Positions 29,338 through 41,300 of a stretch of 47,293 nt of DNA are shown one piece after another (position 1 is the first letter of the stretch; each line of letters begins with the position of its first letter). Source of the stretch: a virus. A program made the translations under genes and the position numbers. The stretch is from IMG/VR virus record IMGVR_UViG_3300046011_004234, positions 1-47,293 of that record; one strand, written 5' to 3'. Below the pieces are notes generated by a model. That model did no database searches and was not told the DNA's origin. It saw only the letters and a list, made by a program, of their open reading frames with translations.

Positions 29338-29368
29338 ATTATAGTATTGATATGATACAATCGCGCAA
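29338..29368 (-). promoter_or_regulatory. Promoter of the 17-residue minigene
   Basis: On the - strand TATAAT (29338-29343) is a perfect -10 box, with TTGCGC (29363-29368) 19 bases upstream as a weak -35. On the + strand the same interval holds an extended -10 TGATACAAT (29352-29360), which could serve the virion operon at 29411. The gap 29306-29410 is therefore a divergent promoter region. Confidence 0.5.
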
Positions 29369-29410
29369 AATCTTTACACTTCATTTTTACTCCATCGTCG
29401 TGAGGACGTT

Positions 29411-30400
29411 ATGACAATCAAACAAATAAACTTTGTGGCGGGAGAATCATTTTCTCGTCGGCAAATGGATCAAATGGGATTGCCGATTGGCAACCCACAT
29501 CTCCCTCCTTTCAAACAAAAGGAAATGCCTTTCTTCATCGCTCCAGCAGTCACAGCAGCAAGCGTAGCAATCGGCACAGCGGCAACAGTTGGATCAATGG
29601 CGGCAATTGGCACAGCGGTTTTAGCAACAGTGGGCGCAATCGGTACAATAGCGGCAGTAGCAGGAACAGCAATGAGCGTCGTCGGCATGGTAACAGGCGA
29701 TAAAGGCTTAATGAAAATCGGTGCAATTGTAGGGTTAGCTGGTGGCGTGGCTTCGCTTGCATCCGGTGCTGTGGCTTCGCTTGCTGCCGGTGGGGAGTTT
29801 GCTATGGGAACGGCAGGTATCCAATCAGCTAATGCAGCTAATGCAGCAAGCGCAGCTGCTCAAACTTCAGTAGCATTAGGGCAAGCAGGCACAGCGGCAA
29901 GTAACTTAGCGGCAGTTACTCCCCAAGGATTAGCCAACGCAGCGCCTTTAACCAATCAAACTACAATGGGGCTAAGTGGTGCGGCATCCAATAGCCTATC
30001 GGCAGTCACTCCGCAATCGATAACTATGGCAGGGCAAGGTGGTACAGGATTGATGGGACAAGTAGGAAGTGGCTTAAATGCAGCAGGCGGCAATGCTTTA
30101 AATGCAATCGGTGCAAGCTCGGCAAGCAATTTAGCAGGCACGGCAGCGACATCTAGTGGCGGATTTATAGATAAGCTGCTAGGTAGCATGACTGAAAAAG
30201 ATTATGTAATTGCTGGATGGGGCGCACTCCAAGGTGGGTCGGCAATGATGGATAAAAACTTAGCAAGCGCCAACGCTCAAAGGGAATATGAATACAAACA
30301 AGCGCAACGCAATCAGCGTACTGCTAATCTAAACAGTGTGCCGACTCTACGCAATACACTTGATGCTAATGCCGGCTTAAATGCTAACGCAGGACTATAG
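29411..30400 (+). CDS. Ala/Gly-rich virion (ejection-type) protein, 329 aa
   Basis: Residues 1-40 are polar. Residues 42-130 are extremely rich in Ala/Gly/Val with glycine-zipper-like repeats (AVTAASVAIGTAATVGSMAA and VGLAGGVASLASGAVASLAA), suggesting a membrane-inserting part. Residues 130-260 are Ala/Asn/Gly/Gln-rich. The C-terminus has YEYKQAQRNQRTANLNSV. In Bcep22-like and related podoviruses, proteins of this kind precede the lytic transglycosylase and the giant protein, and are thought to be injected to form a channel. The ejection role is inferred from composition and order. Confidence 0.7.
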   Translation: MTIKQINFVAGESFSRRQMDQMGLPIGNPHLPPFKQKEMPFFIAPAVTAASVAIGTAATVGSMAAIGTAVLATVGAIGTIAAVAGTAMSVVGMVTGDKGLMKIGAIVGLAGGVASLASGAVASLAAGGEFAMGTAGIQSANAANAASAAAQTSVALGQAGTAASNLAAVTPQGLANAAPLTNQTTMGLSGAASNSLSAVTPQSITMAGQGGTGLMGQVGSGLNAAGGNALNAIGASSASNLAGTAATSSGGFIDKLLGSMTEKDYVIAGWGALQGGSAMMDKNLASANAQREYEYKQAQRNQRTANLNSVPTLRNTLDANAGLNANAGL

Positions 30401-30403
30401 ACA

Positions 30404-30988
30404 ATGAAAAATAAAACAGATACTCCAGCAGGCAAAAGCTCAACAGGCGGCATGACTAATCAAATGCTGATAGATATACAGCATAATATCGAATCAAAAG
30501 TATCACCAGAGAATAAGCAGCGCTACAACAAAACGGTTCTAGCTGCTGAAACTCTAATGTTTGATCCTAAAACCCACCAAAATATGGAACTAGTCAAGAA
30601 TCCAGACAGCCAACAGAACCTAGTTGAAACGGTCAGTAAAGGCGTCAGCGGTTTAATGTGGTTACTCTATCAGCAATCAAAGAAAAGCCTACCGGCAGAA
30701 GTGCTAGTTTTTGCAGGAACGACAACTATCTGCAAGGTGCTAGACTTTGCCGAACGCGGTTTAAAGCTACCAGTCACTCCGGAAATCATCTCACAGACAA
30801 CCAAGCGCACTACCGATAAGCTATTTGAGCAAATGGGCATCACGCCCGAACAGCTCAAAGCGGCAATTGCTCAAGGTAAACAAGAAATTGAGGATTACCA
30901 AACGCATCAAGAGTATGTTGGCAATAAGATGCAGGCAGTGAAGTCTAAAAGCACAGCGCCTAATAAACCAGTCAAGAGAGGTAAATAG
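30404..30988 (+). CDS. Putative virion protein between ejection genes, 194 aa
   Basis: The start is three bases after the previous stop. The N-terminus is polar. Residues 55-135 are helical with a hydrophobic stretch (VSKGVSGLMWLLYQQSKK and PAEVLVFAGTTTICKVLDFA) that could contact membrane. The C-terminal 60 residues are helical and basic (GKQEIEDYQTHQEYVGNKMQ). It lies in an operon of injected-type proteins. No family is recognised; an internal virion role is inferred. Confidence 0.6.
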   Translation: MKNKTDTPAGKSSTGGMTNQMLIDIQHNIESKVSPENKQRYNKTVLAAETLMFDPKTHQNMELVKNPDSQQNLVETVSKGVSGLMWLLYQQSKKSLPAEVLVFAGTTTICKVLDFAERGLKLPVTPEIISQTTKRTTDKLFEQMGITPEQLKAAIAQGKQEIEDYQTHQEYVGNKMQAVKSKSTAPNKPVKRGK

Positions 30989-30990
30989 TC

Positions 30991-32382
30991 ATGGCTTATG
31001 GAATGTTAACCAGTTTCGCCTTAGGCGCTGCGCAAGGTCTAGGCACGGCAATGATAAATAAATACAGCAAGGATCAAGATGCTGAGATTAAAGCCAAAGC
31101 GGATGCAGAGCGTGAAGCACGAATTGAAGAAGCGGCTATAAGACTGGAAGGTAGAAAGAATTTACGATCTGATTATGAATATGATCGTAAATCAGCAGAC
31201 GAAACCATTACAAAAGGCGAAGAACGTCAAGCCAAAGCGGATGAAGAAGTCCGTAAACAAAGAATGGTAAATGATCCCTATACCTTGCAAGGTCAAAAAA
31301 CCGTAGCTGAAATTGAAACTATCAAGAAGCAAGGGATGTTAGCCGAATCAAACCTAGCAGAAAAAGAAATAAAAGGTAAGCAAGACGAATTGATACTAGA
31401 TATGCAACGGCAGCTAGTTAATGAAACCGATCCAACTAAACGCTCTGAAATTGCTACTAAAATAGGGCAAATGAGCGGTAAAACAGGGGATGAAAATAAA
31501 ACCTTGTCAAAAGTGGTAACGCCAGATGGTAAATCTTTCTTTGAAATTACTGGTGTACTTAATACGCGAACAGGTCAAGAGAAATGGGCAGAAAATACAA
31601 CGCCTATCAACCCTAAAGAAGTTGAAACTAAGGCTATTGCCTATGCTAATTTGCAAGCAGGTACGAACTTAAAGAATCTAGGTGAAGCCGACGCGCTAAA
31701 ATCTAAAGGTTGGGGCGATACTCAAGATACCAACGCTAAAACAGCGCAATCGTTCACCAATGCTTATAATGAATTCAAAGTAAATGGCGGTAAGATTGTA
31801 GAACAAGATAAACCAAACTATAGTCCTGCACCATTTAAAGCGGATGATCCTGCTAAACAAAAAGAATACGACATTATCTTTGGTGGCGTAGTTAAGCAAC
31901 ATGAATCGGGCAGTAAAGGTGTTAATGCTCAAAATCCAACGTCAAGCGCTGGAGGTACATGGCAATTAACTAACTCAACGGCAGAATTCTATGGTGCTAA
32001 AAAAGACGCTAACGGTAAAATATCCAATGCTGAAAAAGATAGAGTTGCTCCGAAATTTTATGCGGATGTTTACAAGACAACCAACGGTGACCCAGCGGCT
32101 ATGATTGCAGCGGGATTTGGTCAAAACGATATTAAATCGGCTGTCAAAGATGCTGAGAAAAAAGGCACAAAATGGTGGGTAGAAACTGATAGCATTACAC
32201 CTAAAGATATGAACGAAAGTTATATTCGTGCTAGAGAATCAGTTGCACTACTTCGAGCAAACGGCATTGAACCCGACGCAAGGTTATTAGATTTTGTAGA
32301 TAACTATAAAGCGACTAAAATTGCATCAACAGCACCAGATAAAACTGGATTTACATTAAGAGCAGTGCGCCCAGCGCTTTAA
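30991..32382 (+). CDS. Virion protein with lytic transglycosylase-like domain, 463 aa
   Basis: Residues 1-25 are Ala/Gly-rich, and 25-160 form a long charged coiled coil. The region 295-420 looks like a soluble lytic transglycosylase/lysozyme fold: KQHESGSKGV with catalytic Glu310, then SSAGGTWQLTNSTAEFYG in place of the usual GxxGLMQ, and DPAAMIAAGFGQNDIKSAVK in place of AYNAG. The enzyme would open a small hole in peptidoglycan during DNA entry. It stands directly before the giant polyvalent gene, as in related phages. The C-terminal 40 residues are unassigned. Confidence 0.75.
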   Translation: MAYGMLTSFALGAAQGLGTAMINKYSKDQDAEIKAKADAEREARIEEAAIRLEGRKNLRSDYEYDRKSADETITKGEERQAKADEEVRKQRMVNDPYTLQGQKTVAEIETIKKQGMLAESNLAEKEIKGKQDELILDMQRQLVNETDPTKRSEIATKIGQMSGKTGDENKTLSKVVTPDGKSFFEITGVLNTRTGQEKWAENTTPINPKEVETKAIAYANLQAGTNLKNLGEADALKSKGWGDTQDTNAKTAQSFTNAYNEFKVNGGKIVEQDKPNYSPAPFKADDPAKQKEYDIIFGGVVKQHESGSKGVNAQNPTSSAGGTWQLTNSTAEFYGAKKDANGKISNAEKDRVAPKFYADVYKTTNGDPAAMIAAGFGQNDIKSAVKDAEKKGTKWWVETDSITPKDMNESYIRARESVALLRANGIEPDARLLDFVDNYKATKIASTAPDKTGFTLRAVRPAL

Positions 32383-32394
32383 GGAATTAAACAA

Positions 32395-35300
32395 ATGGCT
32401 ATATTTACTTTTGCAGCACCAGACGGAAAAGAATACGATATTGAAGCGCCAGAAGGCGCAACCCAAGAAGAAGCGCTAGATTACTTAATTTCTAATTGGG
32501 ACTCGTTAAAAGACTCTCCAATATCAGCCGACACTGCGAAAGTAAATGAACCTGTAGCAGAACAGCCAGAAGGCGACAAATCTATGGCAGGTAAAGCCTT
32601 AGATTGGATGATGAAACCCGAACCTCAAAAACCAGTAGACACTTCAATCGATGATCAAAACTTATCGACAACTGAAGAAGCCTATCAACGTGCTAAGAAA
32701 TTTGCTGCTGAACTTTACAATTCACCTATTGAAACCTACAGAAAATCCGCAGAGGATTTATCTTTATCAATGGGGAAAGGGTTAATAAGTATTCCAGAAT
32801 TTATAACAGGTGTTGCTGATATAGCCAGTGGGGGTAAAGTAGGTAAAGCCTTAGAAGATAATGGCGTTAACTTCCAAGAAGCAAAAGACTGGTTAACTTC
32901 TCGCCAAACTTCAGAAGAACAAGCGGCTGCAAAAGAACGTGAAAGCGAACCTACATTTGGTGGAACAGTTGAATCAATGGTAACGCACCCATTGTCAACT
33001 ATTAACGCGGCTGTTGAATCACTTCCAGCGTCATATGTTGGTGGGAGAATTGGTGGAGCGGCACAAGGTATCAAAGCATTAGGTAAAGCCAGCGGAATGC
33101 TTGGAGCAGGAGCAGGTGAATTTATTGTTGGATCGGGGCAAGCAGAAGAAGGTATTCGTCAACAAACACCAGACGGCTTAACCACACCAGCTCAATCAGC
33201 CTCAGCGGTAGGCGCTGGTGCAGCCGATGCGTTCTTAGCTGGTATTGGTAGCGTAGCCGCTAAGAAATTAGGTATATCAGATATTGATACCTTATCAGCA
33301 GGAACAGGTGAAGCATCGAAAACTATTAGTAATCTGTATAAACAAGTATTGTTAACAATGGGTATTGAAGGGGCTGAAGAAGTATCTCAATCGGCTGCTG
33401 AAAAGGTTATTGAAAACTATGCGTTAGATAAACCAAGTTTATTTGAAGGTGTACCAAACGCTGCGGCAATAGGCTTGGTTACAGGTGCTACAATGGGCGG
33501 TGGTCATGCTTTAATAAGCACTGTAGACCAAACTGCTCAGACATTAACCGGTGATGAAATATTGCGTCAAAAAGAAATCGATAGAGCCAAAGGCATGACA
33601 GAAGATGAGCGCAATGCTTATTTTGCTGCGTCTGGTGGTAAACCACAACAAGCGCCTATTGATACTACTCAAGCGGAAACTCAAGCGGAAACTCAAGCGG
33701 AAACTCAAGCGGAAACTCAAGCGGAAACTCAAACAGAAGCACCAGTTAGTGATACCCTAAGAGCCTATACGGATATTTTTAGAGATGAGAATTTAAACCC
33801 TACTCCACCTGCCCAAACGGTAGATACCACAGCGCCTATTGTGGACAATGAAACTATCACAACAGAACTGGATAAAACGACAACACCGCAAGAAGCTATC
33901 GACACGTTCACCAATATTGTTGAAGCTAATAATTTCGGGCATGACACCACTCGCGCTCAAGCGCAAAATGAAGCAGACATTCAAGCGGCAACACCTGTAG
34001 TTGAACCACCGGTAATTGAGCCTCCCGCTCCTAAACCAGATAAGTTAGATGCTACACAAGAAAGTTTAGATTTTATTGGTCAAGCAGTAGAACAAGGTGG
34101 CGCAGAGCTTAAAGGCGGAATGCTATATCTTCCAACAGGTGAGAAATATTCGCTCAATAAGGCGCAAAGGGATCATTACACTAATTTGGTTACACCGATT
34201 GAGCAAGCGCCAGAAATGCCAACAGCAGAAATGCCAACCGTAATTAATTTAAAAGACATTACAAAAGGCGATTATGTAGGTGAGAAAAATACTAAAGATG
34301 CGTTTAATTCAGTAGAAGCAGGTGACGTATTAGTTGCTTACGATGGTTACAGAATTCCAATTAAATCTGTTGAAAAAGATGAAGATGGTAACGTGATTAA
34401 CTTGATACCGTATGTCGAAGCGGGTGTTAATGGGGCGGAAACATTATCGCATTATGATTTTATGGATTTAATGTATCCTGCTCCATTTTATGAAAAAAAG
34501 GCAAGCGGATGGGGAAGCATCGAGAAAAATACATTCGTTGACCCTAATCCGGTTTCAAATGCGCCAATTAATTATGAGGAAACTCAAAATAAACGGAATG
34601 AATTTTCAGGTAATAACCCAAGTATTTTTGCTAAGTATGTAATTAATAACGATATTAAAAAAGCACTTGGGGAAATTGAAAACAATACTATTAGCAAAGA
34701 CGACGCTATGTCTATTTACAATAGCGCCAAGTCTACCGGTCTACTCACTTCAGACACAGTAAAAGAGTTATCTAAGGTATTAATCCCCACAGCAGATTAT
34801 GAAACAAGAAATTCGGATCGTGTTGCACGAATTAATCAAGCATCTACGCCAGAAGAAATACAATCAATTTATGCTGAAGAAACATCAGATAACGAGCGCC
34901 ATTTTGAAGGAACTCGTAAAGCTGAGATTGCTGTAAAAGATAAGTTAAATAACTTAGAAAGAGAATCGGCTAATAAAAAAGAAGATGAAGCGTATGCTGC
35001 GGGTGAATGGGTTTTTCATTTCCCAACCAATTCACTAAGTGATGCAAATCAAATGGCAAAATCTATGGAAAAGATAGAGCCTAAAAATGAATATAGGGTT
35101 GTACCTTGGCAAAATGATAGCTACTTAGTACAAAAAAGAAAGATTGAAGCAACACCAACAGCAGAAATGCCAGTAACCACTTATTACAATGAACCTAATG
35201 GTAAATATTATGGTGATGTAAAAGAAGTTACTAAAATAATGCCGCAAGAATTAAAACCACTTAATCAAACTGAAATTAATTGGGCTATCAGTTCTCAAAA

Positions 35301-38300
35301 GGCAAGCGGTAAATCTGAAGAAGAATGGGCAAAAAGTGTTGATTTGAGCGAACCCATTAAGGCTACTATTTATAGCGATGGTGAAATAAAAATTCAAGAT
35401 GGTCATCATCGATACTTGGCTGCAAAGATTTTAAATAAACCTTTGAATGTTGAATTGAAATCGATTAATGCCAAAAATCAAATATTAAATGATGCGATTA
35501 ATCGAATTAACAAAGATGTTTCGCAAGCAACACCTGTAGCAGAAACACCAACAGCAGAAATGCCTGCTTACCAAAACATGACATTGGATGAATACAAAGC
35601 ATCTCATCCAAAACCCTATCGCGTGGGCAATCAAATTTTAAAAACTGATATTACTAAAATGTCAGATGCGGACGTACTGCAACAATTCAATCATGAAGAT
35701 TTGAAAACACTTGCGACAATTGCAGGTGCATCAACAAGCGGTACAAAAACTGATTTGCTCAATAAGGTAAGAACCATTCAGCAAAATAGAGAAATGCTGA
35801 AAGATAAAACTTCTGAGGAATTACAAGGACTTAGCGTTAAGCAACTACGCGAAATGGCTCAACCACTAGGCGTAAATAAATCTTACATTAACAAGCCACA
35901 GTTAATTGAGCAGATTTTAAAATGGCGTGAAAACAGCATTACCGGATCGCAAAATAAAGTAGCGGAATTTAATCAAGCCAGTGATGTGGTTAAAAGTGTC
36001 CAAGCAGGCAATGAAGATATTAGTAAACTAAATATCAAACGGTTTGCAGACTATTTGCTTCCACACGTTACAGCAAAATCGCATCCAGACTTATACCCAA
36101 AAGTTATTGATGCTGTTGCTGAAAGCGAATTTACAGCACCATTTAATCAGACTTCTTATAAAGTAGAATCATATCGTAACGCATCAACTCGTGCTACTAA
36201 TCCAGATGAAGCAAAGAAAAATAAGGACATAGCGGATGCGTTAGAGCAAAAGTATCAGAATACTAATTTCACCACACCTAAGTCAGTTGCACCTAAAGTA
36301 GAAACAAAACTTGAAAGCAAATTGCTTAATGGTGAAATATCTCAAAATGAATACGGCACTGCAAATGGCTTAACTGAGGAAGAAATTTTAGATAGACGTT
36401 TATTTGACAAAGTATCTGTCCCAAAAACAACTTATCAATTGTTAATTGAGGATATGCAGGACGTTGTAGAGAAAAAACTAACTAATTTAAAACGACCTAG
36501 CAATGGAGCGGCAAGTGTACAAAAACTTTACACTGAAGCAAAATCTAAACATGAAAGAACTTTAGATTTGCTGAATCGTTTTTCTAAAAGTTTTGAACAT
36601 CCTTTCAGAAACAATCTATATGACAAATTACCAGATTACCTTAAAACAAGGTTTTTAAATAAATTTGATAAGATTACAACAGGGGAAAAAGCAAAAGAAG
36701 AATTCTTTAAAGCAAGGACTCGTGCGGAAAATGAGGATTTAATATCTTACGTTAAATCTAAACAACCGCCTGCTACAGTTCAGCCTATTGCCAAAAAGAA
36801 ACCTGCTGCCAATAACCTACGGGCAGTAACTGGTTTAGAACCTATTGAAACTACTATCGGTAAACTTGGCGGTATTAATCGGGAAGATGCAAATAGGGCG
36901 GGTTTTTCTGATTTCAAAGGTTGGTACTTTACTAAAACAAGTTCCGAAGGTTTTGATGGAATGGCGTTACAATTAAACGGCAAAGGTTATGACGTTGATG
37001 GGGAAAACGATTTAATTGCTAAATTAAGTCAATCATTAAATGCAAAGCTATTTGGTATGGGGCAACAAGTCTATACGTTTCAAGGACTTGAACATCAATT
37101 GGCGCTTGAACAAGCCGAAGAATACAAAGCCTTTGAAGCAGAGCAAAAAGAACTTGCTAAAGAGTTATCGAAAGTAGCATCTGGCAATCCAGATATAATT
37201 GAAGAAATCAAAGCGGCAGAAACTCCCGAAGATTTTGACCAACTACTTACTAACATTGTCACGCTATCTGAAGATGAAGCAGATGACTTTTGGAATTCCA
37301 TTGGAGAAGAAAATGCTGACCAAACAACAAAAGATGCAAGTATTGCAACTATTAAAGAAAACGCTCCCGAAATCCTCGACACCTACACCGAGCAAGAAGT
37401 AAGACAACGCGAAGAAGCGCAAAAGTTAACGGATAAAGAGCAAGCGGCTAAAGACGTAAAAGCAGAAGAAAAACGCAAAGCTGATTTAGAATTTAATACG
37501 GTATTTGATGAAGCTCTTGGCGTAGGCATGACTACTTCGGGGGATTTATTTGCACCGGAGCGTAAAGCTAAAACTAAACCCAGTGGCAATACTATCTTTA
37601 CTGATGATGCCGCTGAAAAAGCTCGTGCCATTTTAAAAAGCAAATTAGGTCAATTAAATAGCGGACTTGATCCAGAATTAATAAACGCAGGTATTACCCT
37701 AGCTGGTTATCACATTGAAAAAGGGGCAAGAACCTTTTCGGCTTATGCTAAAGCAATGATTGATGATATGGGAACAGGCGTTAAACCCTATCTGAAATCT
37801 TGGTATCTTGCAGTTAAATTTGATCCTCGTGCATCTGGCTTTGAAAATATGGATGATGCGAGCAGCGTCGATAAAGCCGACATTGAAACTATTACAGCTC
37901 AACCAACAAAGGAAATTGAAAATGTACCAAGTACCGACAAGCGTGTGGAACGATATATCTCAAACGCAAACGCTATTGACGAAAGAGATGGACAGCCTGT
38001 TTACGATGAAGCAGACACCGATGCTCGAATTTTTGGACAAACAAGCGAACCAGTGGGTAGCAGAGGGAATATCGCCAACAGTGACAGTGGCGATTCAATA
38101 TCTACTGCCCTTACTGGTGGAGAACAAAGCGATAACGAACTATATATTGGAAACGAAACAGGACAACCTACGACCAGCTCTGCCAGAAATCTTGACAATA
38201 GACGAAGCGGTAACGATAGCCTCAAAGGAATGGATGTTAGACGAGAAGGAAGCAATCCAATTAAGCAACTGCCTTCAAAAGCAATTAAAGGCGCTACACC

Positions 38301-41300
38301 TCAACGTGTAGAAATTAAAACAGCGGATATCGGTAATATCAAACAAGAAATGCCTTTCTTAGATGACGGGCAAGTCAGCGATGTTGCATTTGCTGAAAAA
38401 CGATTTGAGAAAGAAAAAGGCGTTTTATTTACCAATGGTACAGGCACAGGTAAAACATTTACCGGTCTGGGTATCATGCGTCGTTTTGTGGATCAAGGTA
38501 AAGACAATATTATTGTTATTGCGCCATCCCAAAACATTTTAGACTCTTGGATTAAAGCCGCTAAGAAATTCTTTAAAATTGATATTACTTTACTTAAAGA
38601 TAAACGTGATGCAGGTAGTGGTGTTGTTGGTGCGACTTATGCAAATTTTGGTGATAATGATGTTTTAGCGGATCGCGATTGGGATTTAATTATTACCGAT
38701 GAAGCGCAGTATTTAATGCAAAATGAACAAGGCGATGTGACTAATGCGCTAAATCAATTACGCGCATTAACTCATCATAATCTTGGATTTTCATTCTGGT
38801 TCAATAGCAAAAACAGAGAGTTAATTACTGAACTAGAAAAAGTCAAAGCGCCAGAATATCTTGATAAATTCACAGTATGGGATTTTAAATCACAAACACC
38901 TAAATTCAAAGATGTGTCACCCTATAGTGCAGAAGTCAAAATTGCGTATCAAGATGAGATTGATAATCGCAAACAATACAAAGACGATAAGTATTCTGAA
39001 TATGATAAAAAACGCACCCAAGCAAAACTTGATTGGGACAAAATGGAAGATAATACAAAAGTAGTTTTATTATCGGCAACGCCTTTTGCACATGAATCCA
39101 ATATCGATTATGCAGAAGGTTATTTGTTTACTTACGGGGATCAAGAAGCAAATGGCTATAACTCTGGTGGCGCTAAAGAGAAATACTTTATGCAACATCT
39201 TGGCTATAGAATGCGTTACAACAAATTGACGCAACCCGATGCAAAAGTTGATCGTAGTAATATGCAACGTCAATTCAATGAAACACTTAAAAAGTCTGGC
39301 GCGGTATCTGCCAGAACGCTTAACGTAGATTATGATTATGATCGTCGCTTTATTTTAACTGAATCAGCAGTTGGTCAACGTATCGATGAAGCACTCCAAT
39401 GGCTTTCTGATAATAATGCGCGTGATTTAGCGGATATTTTAAACAAACGCTTTGGCGGTCTTGAGCGTAGATTTTTACTAGAAGCAATTAAGGCAAAAGA
39501 AGTTGTACCAATTATTCGTGATTATTTAGCAGCCGGTAAAAAAGTCATTGTATTTCATGATTACAAAGTTGGTGGTGTTAAAAATCCATTTGGCGCACAA
39601 GGCATGGATTATACTGAAGATGCAGTGCAACAACAATATCGTAAATTCCAAGAAAAGTTTCCCGACCTAACCAGTGGAGAAGCGCTTGCCGGTAGTATGG
39701 TTACGCCAATCGAGAGATTTAAAAAAGAATTTGGCGATGACGTGATGATATACAACGGGGATAGTAAAACTCGTATTGCGGACGTTGCTAAATTTAATGA
39801 TGATAATTCTGGTAAAAACTTAATGCTCTTGCAATCAGCATCAGCAAAAGAAGGTGTATCGTTCCATGACACCACCGGTAACCATCAACGTGTGCTTATT
39901 AACATTGGTCTGCCGACTGCGCCAACTACAGCTATTCAGCAAGAAGGACGTATCTTCCGAGTAGGTCAAAAGTCAGATGCTATTTTCAGATATATAAATA
40001 CCGGAACAAACTGGGAGCGTTGGGCATTTGCAAGCACTATTGCTGGACGTGCAAGCGCGGCTGAAAACTTAGCACTTGGAGAGTTTGCTCGCGGACTTCG
40101 TGATGCGTTTATCGATGCGTTTGAATTAAGTGGTAGTTACCCAGTAGGACATGAAGGTGAAGGCAAAGGCGGAAAAGAGAAAGATAGAGCCGCTGCCAGA
40201 GCTGTCACTGAAATGGATAAGGCACGTTCTTACTACTACGCACAGCAACAGAAAAATGCGCGTACAAAGTCTGCTGAAGGCACAGATTATTTTGCAACGC
40301 CCGAACCTGTTGGTTTAGTTATGACACGCCTTGCTGATGCCAAAGAAGGTGAAAAAATGCTAGAGCCAAGTGCAGGTCACGGTGCTATTGCAAGATGGTT
40401 TAGACCGGATGCAGAAAGAACTGCAATTGAGCCAAGTGCTGAACTCAATTCACGCCTTGCGCTGGTATTCCAAGATGGTGATATCAAACGTCAAAAGTTT
40501 GAAGATTTAAACATCATCAATAAATACGATGCGATTGTAATGAATCCTCCGTTTGGTACTGCCGGTAAAACGGCAATCGACCATGTTGTAAAAGCATTTA
40601 GCCATTTGCGCGAAGGTGGTCGTATTGTCGCATTGATACCAGAGGGGCAAGCAATCAAACGCCTTGATGAATTTCTTTATGGTAATGATGCAAAAGGAAA
40701 ACAAATTAATCCTGATGCGCATTTAATCATGAGTATCAATTTACCAGATGTTACTTTCAAACGTGCAGGAACAGGTGTTAGAACTCGCATCGTGGTAATT
40801 GAAAAATCATCAACAGGTAATGTTCCTCAGCAACGTTATTTAGATTTAAGCGATATTGATAACATTGAAGATTTGTTTACTCGCATGGATAACATTGAAG
40901 TTATGCCAAGAATGGTAACAAACGAACAGCCATTTGGCGCTGATGTTGATACGACGTTAACTGAGCAAGCTAAAAAGGGCAAATCACCAAAACCAAAACG
41001 GGATACATCAGTTACTGACCCAGATGCGATTATTGATTACATTACCAAAAGAGGTAAGGCTATCAGAATCAAATTGCGTAGTGATTTGACGCATGACCAA
41101 GCTCGTGAAATTGATAAATACTCATGGTCGTTCACAAACCCTGCTAATGGGGAAAAGGGATTTGCCATTCATGAACAATATTGGAATGACTTACCACCTG
41201 TTGCTGGTAAAGAAGTTACGACTGTTACACCGATTCAAGACACTAAAGGTAAGGAAACTTTTGATTTACAACCTAAATTATCAAGTGAAGTTCTTGAAAA

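Noticed and set aside
37808-38311. 167-codon frame inside the giant gene
   Set aside because: Alternate-frame shadow with low-complexity Leu/Lys/Gln composition and no motif. Unlike the intein case, no recognisable protein family appears.
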